Shown here: one piece after another, positions 56,861 through 64,000 of the stretch
Layout of the letters: the number at the start of each line of letters is the position of its first letter
How positions within the stretch are numbered: the first letter of the stretch is position 1
Assembly (NCBI GenBank): GCA_029948255.1
Contig: JALIZF010000991.1
Coordinates: 1 to 64,000 of the forward strand
Length of the DNA stretch: 64,000 bases
Reading direction: 5' to 3'
Origin: Telmatactis stephensoni
Taxonomy: Eukaryota > Cnidaria > Anthozoa > Actiniaria > Isophelliidae
Notes under the pieces: model-generated
The model's input: only the letters and a program-made list of their open reading frames with translations
What the model was told of the DNA's origin: nothing
Database searches by the model: none
Made by a program: the position numbers and the translations under genes

Positions 56861-58085
56861 ATGAAATGAGATGTGACTGCATGGCACGTATTTGCAAAGG
56901 AATGGCTGACTCACTGGGACTACATGATCTGGAGGCGATATTTCTCGATCGTAGAGGAAAAAATTAAAAACATAACTAATTATAACACATTTATTGTACG
57001 TGTGAACTGTCACTGGTCCACAGTAATTATTTATCAAACTTGAAAGATAAAATTGCTCTATCTGTGGCTAAATGGAAACTGTAAAAACTTGGCTATCAAT
57101 AATTCATAACAAGAACATGAAATTAATGGCAAAGATAATTTATGTTATATATACGTTAACTTGAAAAAATATATTAAAACAACTCTATCCTAAATTAGAA
57201 GAGAGGAGTAAAATTGTAATCCAGAATTTAAGAGGAAAACATTAAATAAAAGATAAATAAAAAGACTTATTCTAGCTAAATAGAAATAGAAATGCTAACA
57301 GAATAGTCGCTTACGTGATAGCTGTAGGACACGCCTAAAGCTTATGACGTAATTTTATCATTTATACCCACACTGACACACGTGCTGATAATTATCTTTG
57401 GCGGCAAATATTTCGATTTCTGACTCCCTTCTAAGTTGCTTTAGGCTTTGCTATCTCATAAATGTTACTGACTTAGAGTAATTACAGCTACTTCAGTTAC
57501 TTATGTCATTATTAAATGTCACATGACAGTAATTCTCTTAGTATTAGAATATATATATGTTGATGGACAACATTTTTGCGAACGACCCTATATGACACAA
57601 CCATATAGGAGAGGCAAACCCAAGGGTTTGGAATAAATCATAACTAACTAGATGTAACTAAAATTAAAGAAAAAACTTTCTGTCTGCCTAGCGTCGTTGT
57701 GGAGCCCTTTATTCCATTATTTCTGAATTAATCATAACTATTACAGTTTCCTCAAATCTGATTGGTTGAAAGACTGCTCTATTTTCCACTAATCATATGA
57801 AACTGTAGAATAGTGTAATGTTTTGAGAATATGATATCGTATCAATTTTATACAGCTGATATATCACAAGCCATGAATGATAAACATTTGGATTTAGATT
57901 AGTAGCTAGATAGTTATTTGCAAAGATGTATTTTAAGTTAGCTAATAAACACTTTCATAAGTTTATTGTTTGCTATACAGAATGTTGTTCGATGAATAGA
58001 TCTATTGATTAGGGACGGGAAAGGTGAGTAACTCACTAAAGCGAACGTCTGAACAACACAATGAAGCAAAGCGAATTAAACAGGA

Positions 58086-58282
58086 GGGTAGCCTCCTCCG
58101 CAGGCAACCTTTTGAATTAGGGAATTAGGCTTGAATTGGGCTTCCTGTGCAAAAATTGAGGAAGAAAAAGACTAGGGACGAAACTTTTACCCACCCCCAT
58201 TTCGTGCCAGTCCTCTCAGAGATCCCACAGGAAACCCAAAAGCAGCGATAAAACTCAAAAGAGTTGCCTGCGGAGGAGGCTA
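58086..58282. repeat. MITE with GTAGCCTCCTCYGCAGGCAAC ends, copy 2
   Basis: GTAGCCTCCTCCGCAGGCAA and TTGCCTGCGGAGGAGGCTA are inverted; GGGCTTCCTGTG / CACAGGAAACCC is a second inner pair. Relative of 9836-10001. Confidence 0.85.
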
Positions 58283-59159
58283 ACAGGAGGGTTCAATTAG
58301 ATCAGTTTGCTTCGTTAATGACTTGACACCCCTTGGATGTGTTTAGTTTTACTAGTTAATTATGTCATATATCGCGCGATCGGCAATCCATTTTTCAACA
58401 CTAAGGCCCTCCACTTACTGAGGGATATAGTTGTCGACTGGACCCGACCACACACTGGAAAAGTAGTTGTCGATCGATAACAAACTGGGGACGTATTATT
58501 TCTAGCCTGTGGAGGCCCTCATAATGGTTGGACGTGAGGTCCTCAGTGCGATTATTGAATCTTTTGATAGCAATGGACAAAACACCCCCACTGTAGATTT
58601 CTGGTACCACGCCACGTTTCGACTTTACTAGTTTTACGTCACCTGTTAACCTTGTTGATGAAAGGATTAACAGTATTTATGTACAGTGTGATGTATTTAC
58701 ATAAATCTTAAGCCCGACAACAGTTTTTTTTTGGGGGGGGGATTAATAATGTACTAGAACTCATAAAAGGATTTCTAGCAAATTACAATTTGTAGGTCTT
58801 CTTTTTTTCCAAACTATGAACGAGCTAAACAACAAAATAATTTAATAATTAGAATTATACTGTAATTAAAACACTTATCAAAAAGCTGAAACTATGCTAC
58901 TAGGCTAGGATTTTACAATCTGCCGCTTTTCAAACTAAACGAAACTACAGCATGATCTGTCGTGCACTAAATGATGATAAAACTGACACTGGCATTAGTT
59001 AGGTTGATGTATATGCATGCATGAACGCTTCTCTTGATTTGAACTTTATAACAGTCAAAATTATCGTTTTACACTGAAAGCTTTCAGGAGTTTTCTTCGT
59101 GTTTTGGTAATTTTTATCTTTCTTCTTTTCTTTTTGTTTCGGTCCATCTTTCATGGAGT

Positions 59160-60131
59160 TCAAAGTACAATGGTAACTGGACGGTTCAAACAAGTTGACG
59201 TATCGTCACGGTTGTCCTGCTGTCCCGCACTGCAAACTTTCATGTGTTCCTTGTAGTACGACTTAGCAAAGGTAGAGGAACAGTTTGCACACTTTCTGGG
59301 CCTTTCATCTCCACAAAACTCTACGATTTCAACCAAGCCAAGGATGATGGCTAATCCATTTTTAAACAGAAGGACCGAAATGTCCAAATGATATTCGTGC
59401 CACAGATACAAACGGAGCACGAGGAATGGGATGTTGACAAAAAACATGAACATCAAGATATAAATAATCTTGTACGAAACAGGTGATACTTGGCCAGTTT
59501 CCTTAAACTTGTTGTGTTTCAACTCATACAAAGCAAACACAGGCAGGAAGAAATTGATGCATGAGAAACTCAGAATCGCCAACTCGACAGAGTAAGAGAT
59601 TTTGGACTTGTCAAAAAGGTATTCCAACATTTCTACACTGTCAAACAAGTCCAGAGTCACTGCACCTGTTAACTTCTCCAAGTAGAACTTTCGCAGTGTA
59701 TGAGGCTTGGTGTTGTGATGCGCAAAGATCAAGAACAGAAAGAGTGCAGGAGTTATACACAAACACATCTTCAATAAGTTGGGACCAAATGCCATGGTCT
59801 CCTCATCGAGCTTATCTGCCTTCATTCTAAAGAGCGTAGCAACTTGAGGGATCAGATGTAAAGCATACACCAACCAAGCAAGGTAGGCAAAGGCCAGCTC
59901 ATCTCTCAGGATTGTTTGTCCTTGGGTCTCAGAGCGCTGGTTTCTGTACGACATGACCATAGCCGTGATCCATGACGCTAAAACAATCACATCTGTCACG
60001 ATCCAGGCAAACCATCCTTTCTCTGCTCCCTGTATTAGATAGTAATCCAAAATAACACCTTGAAGCAGTAGAAATACGATACTTAATACACGAGCAAAAT
60101 GGCGTCGCACAATTGAAGTCTTTCTCCCCAT
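59160..60131 (-). CDS. TMEM121-family multi-pass membrane protein with C2HC tail, single exon
   Basis: An intact 323-codon frame from ATG at 60131 to the stop at 59160, with no introns. About seven hydrophobic segments are visible (residues about 14-31, 38-60, 79-98, 118-136, 180-203, 220-240, 250-270). The LDLFDSVEMLEYLF and LPVFALYEL segments match the TMEM121/TMEM121B family (LDLLDLLDMQASLWE, LPCVALSEV), from memory. Function of the family is poorly known; it lies in membranes. After the last segment comes Cys281-X2-Cys284-X11-His296-X3-Cys300, the spacing of a small C2HC zinc knuckle, which I do not recall in vertebrate TMEM121. Length agrees with TMEM121 (319). The single-exon form could be ancestral or retrocopy-derived; I see no poly(A) remnant or target duplication. 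Confidence 0.8.
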   Translation of the reverse strand: MGRKTSIVRRHFARVLSIVFLLLQGVILDYYLIQGAEKGWFAWIVTDVIVLASWITAMVMSYRNQRSETQGQTILRDELAFAYLAWLVYALHLIPQVATLFRMKADKLDEETMAFGPNLLKMCLCITPALFLFLIFAHHNTKPHTLRKFYLEKLTGAVTLDLFDSVEMLEYLFDKSKISYSVELAILSFSCINFFLPVFALYELKHNKFKETGQVSPVSYKIIYILMFMFFVNIPFLVLRLYLWHEYHLDISVLLFKNGLAIILGLVEIVEFCGDERPRKCANCSSTFAKSYYKEHMKVCSAGQQDNRDDTSTCLNRPVTIVL

Positions 60132-60417
60132 TTTCTTTGATTGTACTTTTGTGACTTCAGCTTATCGTTGTGTACTTACGTACAATCTCTCAATCAACAT
60201 CTCATGTTGAGAGCTTGTCTTGAGTTGTCCTCATTTGAATATCTAGCATATAATAAACCCTTAGTGCTCTGTGTCACCCTCTGGTCACATTGTTACATCA
60301 ACCAGTAAGAAAGCAAACCTGTACAATCAGTAAATAACTAGCTGTTATTAATTGTAATTTTGAAACTTTTAATTTATTTGAAAAATAATCGAGGTATAAT
60401 TAACCTTTTTCACGCTG

Positions 60418-60596
60418 GGGCGACATGATAAAATAATCATTTAAGAGGAAAAAGGAGTCCAACATCAAATTTTTCATATCGATAAATGTTGCAAAGTTTG
60501 ATTTATACTGAATTTGCAAAGTTTTATTTACTGACACGACAAATTTGATAATGGACTCCTTTCAATTTCAATTCAGTCCAGTGTCATCTCAGCGTG
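60418..60596. repeat. Inverted-repeat element with CACGCTGGGGCGACA ends
   Basis: CACGCTGGGGCGACA and TGTCATCTCAGCGTG are inverted ends, with an inner pair AAAGGAGTCCAACATCAAAT / AATTTGATAATGGACTCCTTT. Confidence 0.7.
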
Positions 60597-61740
60597 ATAA
60601 GGTGAATTGGCCTTTTATTTTCAAGATTCAAACAACCATATCAACAATATAAATGTAACGATCAAAGACTAAATAAGCTGAAATGAACCCACTGAAAACA
60701 ATATGAATAATCAGGGTCTTGTTCAGTGGGGTATCCATAGGTCGATAGTTAAACTTGCAGGCCATTTGTCGCTTGTCGGCTAAAATGTTCACGTTGTTTT
60801 TGTTGTCATTTGGTTTGTTTGGTTATCGGAAGTCGGCCGAAATTTCTATTGAATTTTTTCGCGTTAGTCAGTTATTCAAAAACTGCTGAAAACCACCGAA
60901 CATCGTCTGTAAGTTATATACTTGTCTTATAGTTCTTGGACCTTCTTGTAGTCCGAAGCAGAAAGTGGGATATAATTTTCAGTTCGATGATCTATTTTAT
61001 CTTATACAACCTCCAACCACAAAATCGAGGACCCCTCTGTGAATCACTGCACATTCCAGTGAAGGTGGCTACCTCTAGATCTATCAGCTCAATAAAGATT
61101 ATATTATCAAAATCCTCATTCCTTTTCAAACCTTGCCTCCTCTGTTGCTTTCAACCTAAAACAAGAGCCATGATTAATTGCCAGTGGCAAAATAAAGCCG
61201 TCACGCATACCATAAGTACAGCTCGCCGAGGAAAATTGATTTGTTCACCTAGGTGCGTCATAGTGAAGCTTAGTGAACGAAGAAAACAAGAGCCTTGTCC
61301 TAAGGGCACACCACCACACTTTGCGCGCTTTTTTATTCGCTCTTGTTGCTGTAATAATAATAATAACGTTGCATGTTAAAACGCCTACTGATTTAAAATA
61401 GCTGCATTCATTTCTTGTAATGAAAGTTGTAAAATATCAATCATAATCGGTGTTACAATCGTATTTTTTCTGGGTAAATTTACACAGCAGATTACTTGTT
61501 TATAAGACGTTCTTTTGGTCTTTCATAGTTACTGTGTTTGTTTGTTTAGAGCTGTTGCCTAGTTACGATGTGTAAGATTTAATTGAGGCACGAAAATGGC
61601 ACGAAAAAGATGCAAAAATTGATAAACGGCGGATCTGACATAATACTGAAATAGCGTTCTAGTTTGGAGATCGGTGCAATGTCAAAAAGCGCAGAGGATG
61701 AGGACGAATGGTCGAGAATGGAGAGACGGGGGGAATAATA

Positions 61741-63427
61741 GATGCTAAATACGACCCTATCGGTACTTAAGTAGGGATTCCTAGGAGTTCCAGGCCCGGG
61801 GGGGAGGGGGTAAGTAACTATGGTGTTTGTTCGCAATTGACCGATAGAAAACGTTTCAAACTAAAATGCGTTTTTCCATTTTCAAAACATCTAAAAAGGT
61901 ATTTGCATGGAAGGGATAACGAGTATTAATTGATATTGCTTTGAAACAGTAAAAATTAGCGATGTTCCTTGTCTTTCACCGTCTTTTAATTCAGTACGTT
62001 AGCTACAACACGTACAACGTTTGAAAAAGCATTTCAGTTTCGAACCCGTTATATATTAGTCCCTCGGGACAAGCCTGCAGCTGACAGATGAAAAAAAGCG
62101 AAATAAGTTCAATTTGGAAAAGTAATGATCACAAATGGAGCTTTTATTTTATACCTTTTGTTTGCCTTCCAGTCTTCAAGGCCATACATTTGGCAAAGAA
62201 CTGGCATGTCAGTGCTACACAGGAGAAAGCTACGATCGAATTTATGCTACACGTGAAAACTGAGATTTCAACAGGATAGCTTTCCTTTTGCCTAGCATTC
62301 CCAAACTTTAGTACCGACTATCTAAAAGCTACGCAGGCGGAAACTGAGAGTAAACGCTCCAGCGCCACACTGGCTCAATACCACACAGGTTCATTACGAA
62401 CTGAAACCGATATCTGAAAGCCACACAGGCTGTAAAACAAGAGAAAAGCTTCGATGCCTCACAGGCTCAATGCAGCACAGGCGCGAAAAAACGATATTTG
62501 AGCCACACATGCAGGTGGAAACTAAGAGAAAAACGTTGATGCCATTCAGACGAATTGTAAGAAATCCTTTTTTATCTTTCAAATGCACTGTCCAGCTTTC
62601 AGTGACACACAGGCAAAAAAATACAACAAACAAACAAACAAACAAACAAACAAACAAACAAACAAAAAACCTGAAATTCCAAATACACACAGGGGAAACT
62701 AAGATGAAGGCCTCCACCCCACACAGGCGATGTTACATTGCCGACTGTGCAGTCCGAAATAGTTCTGGCTTTTTGGCAACATGGAATACAGAATTTGATT
62801 AATCTTGATTACTTGGCCTTTCTAGCACATGCATGCCATATACACGAGCCGAAAGAAAACAAACTCGAAAACTAACGACATTGTTAATAATTAACCGATG
62901 CTATCATTACCAACGAGCCGCGGAGACGAGCTAGTCCGGCGAAAAAGAAGAAGGAAAAAAAAAAAAAACAGATTGAAACAACAACAGACTCCACAGAAAG
63001 ATAACTAGCTAGAGAACTCTTACTTAGAAAGACTTATCCGTCGACCGGTTACACACAGTTTATAGAATTATCAAAACTATCTAATTGGACGAACGTTATA
63101 TATAAGCTCCGACGTGCTGGCATACAGGCTAGGGCGGATATTCAAAACAACACTGATTCTTCAATTAATAGTCATGTGACTGTCACGAGGCGGCAGAGAT
63201 GAACTCAAACACTGATAATGGCTCCATCTTTCACGAGTTCACGGAGGCGCAGCGAAAAGCCTAAAAAGAGAGTAGATAATTGTCATCCACGCGTTTCCCG
63301 AAATAAAGAGAATGTTTGACTTTTGGAAGCCCTATTTTTGCTAAATACGACCATATCGTTACGTAACTAGGAATCCCTGGGAGTTCCAGGACTTGGGGAT
63401 ATTTATTTATGGTTTTGTTCGCAATTA
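61741..63427. repeat. Pair of about 95-bp dispersed direct repeats
   Basis: Segments 61741-61840 and 63337-63427 share GCTAAATACGACC, TATCG-TAC, AGGAATCCCTGGGAGTTCCAGG-like sequence and TTTGTTCGCAATT in the same order and orientation, with the GC-rich middle diverged. Confidence 0.75.
62628..62664. repeat. (AAAC)n microsatellite
   Basis: About nine AAAC units inside the CACACAGG-rich patch. Confidence 0.95.
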
Positions 63428-64000
63428 CTCCAAATAATGAGAAGAATCGAATAGTATCACGCATCAGCCTGCATAAGCACAGAGAAGCGACTGGGTACGA
63501 GTCTGAGTGGCTACAAGCAACCGAAGCCCCGCCCCGGTTCGATCGATTTAATCGAGAGAATCAACTACAAATACGGCGAAAATTGTGCCTTTTTTCAACA
63601 ACCTTGGGCTAAATTTAAAGTACAATTTCTAAATGAAATGATTATTGTACTTCAGTGGTGTGCTGTTTTTTGTTGCATTGGTTGCTTGTTTTTTTGTTTG
63701 TTGCTTTTTTGTTTTGTTTTTGTTTGTTTGTTTGTTTGTTCGGGGTTTTTTTGAGAATTTTTATGGAGTTTTTCAGGTTTTATCGGCCAGTAGAATGGAA
63801 CTGAAAAACAAAATGTCACAAAACCATTTATACACAGATGTGTACATACATTTTGACAAAGTTGACTTGTGATAACAATTGCAGTGAAAAATGGTTACTT
63901 AAATCTATATCTCAGCTTTAATTTATCACGTTTGTGACTTAAAGAAATTGATTTTTTTCTACTTTATTTGCACACAGATATTTATAAGAAAAGAACAGAA

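Larger units (their letters stand above)
50600..59159. other. 8.5-kb gene-free stretch between supervillin and TMEM121-like gene
   Basis: No coding exon is supported. Mostly AT-rich unique-looking DNA with a related pair of segments at 51790-51840 and 52268-52331, a poly-G run (55504-55520), a long GAAA tract (56530-56860) and one MITE (58086-58282). A CCGCCATTTTGG site at 54412-54423, a YY1-type motif on the minus strand, could mark an upstream untranslated exon of supervillin; I have no further support for that. Confidence 0.55.
60132..64000. other. Gene-free stretch after the TMEM121-like gene
   Basis: Upstream (5') side of the TMEM121-like gene, so its promoter should lie in the first few hundred bases, but no motif stands out. 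It contains an inverted-repeat element (60418-60596), a pair of dispersed direct repeats (61741-61840 and 63337-63427), a CACACAGG-rich patch (62207-62730) and an (AAAC)n tract (62628-62664). No coding exon is supported. Confidence 0.55.

Noticed and set aside
56451..56897. Phe-Leu-Ser and Lys-Glu-Arg frames of 77-148 codons
   Set aside because: They are translations of the GAAA tract.
60936..61379. 147-codon plus-strand frame
   Set aside because: No recognisable domain or codon pattern, ends in an (AAT)n-derived poly-Asn stretch, and has no flanking splice or promoter evidence.

Overview
The window is animal nuclear DNA: AT-rich, with GT-AG introns, one minor-class AT-AC intron, poly(A) signals, a tRNA-derived SINE and many short inverted-repeat elements. 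Every gene I recognise is a conserved metazoan family. The SINE and several of the inverted-repeat families look like those I remember from anthozoan cnidarians (corals and anemones). That is recall, not a search, so another early-branching animal such as a sponge is not excluded.

Layout. 1-2867: repeats only. 2868-6486 (+): a four-exon synaptophysin-family vesicle protein. 6487-11572: gene-free repeats. 11573-12985 (+): LSM3 in three exons. 13138-17741 (-): a DUS4L tRNA dihydrouridine synthase in eleven exons, tail-to-tail with LSM3. 18142-25146 (+): a p38 MAP kinase in thirteen exons, head-to-head with DUS4L. 25147-28047: inverted-repeat elements and a large tandem array. 28048-28502 (-): an isolated C-terminal exon of a TMEM26-like protein. 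30020-50599 (-): supervillin in 23 exons, with an apparent one-base frameshift in its first coding exon. 50600-59159: gene-free. 59160-60131 (-): an intact single-exon TMEM121-family membrane protein with a C2HC zinc-knuckle-like tail. 60132-64000: gene-free.

The genes do not form a pathway. Two relationships matter. DUS4L and p38 share a 400-bp head-to-head region that is probably a bidirectional promoter. LSM3 and DUS4L end 152 bp apart, with poly(A) signals on opposite strands 5 bp apart. Exon structures were rebuilt by hand; all junctions keep frame except inside supervillin exon 1.

Most of the unusual content is in introns and spacers: a 2.6-kb CACTA-like element with subterminal repeats, three copies of a retroposon 3' end whose hairpin sequence changes while its pairing is kept, a roughly ten-copy inverted-repeat family in two flavours, and 42-bp, 72-bp and about 120-bp tandem arrays. 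I found no bacterial-type system, CRISPR array, rRNA or functional tRNA gene.
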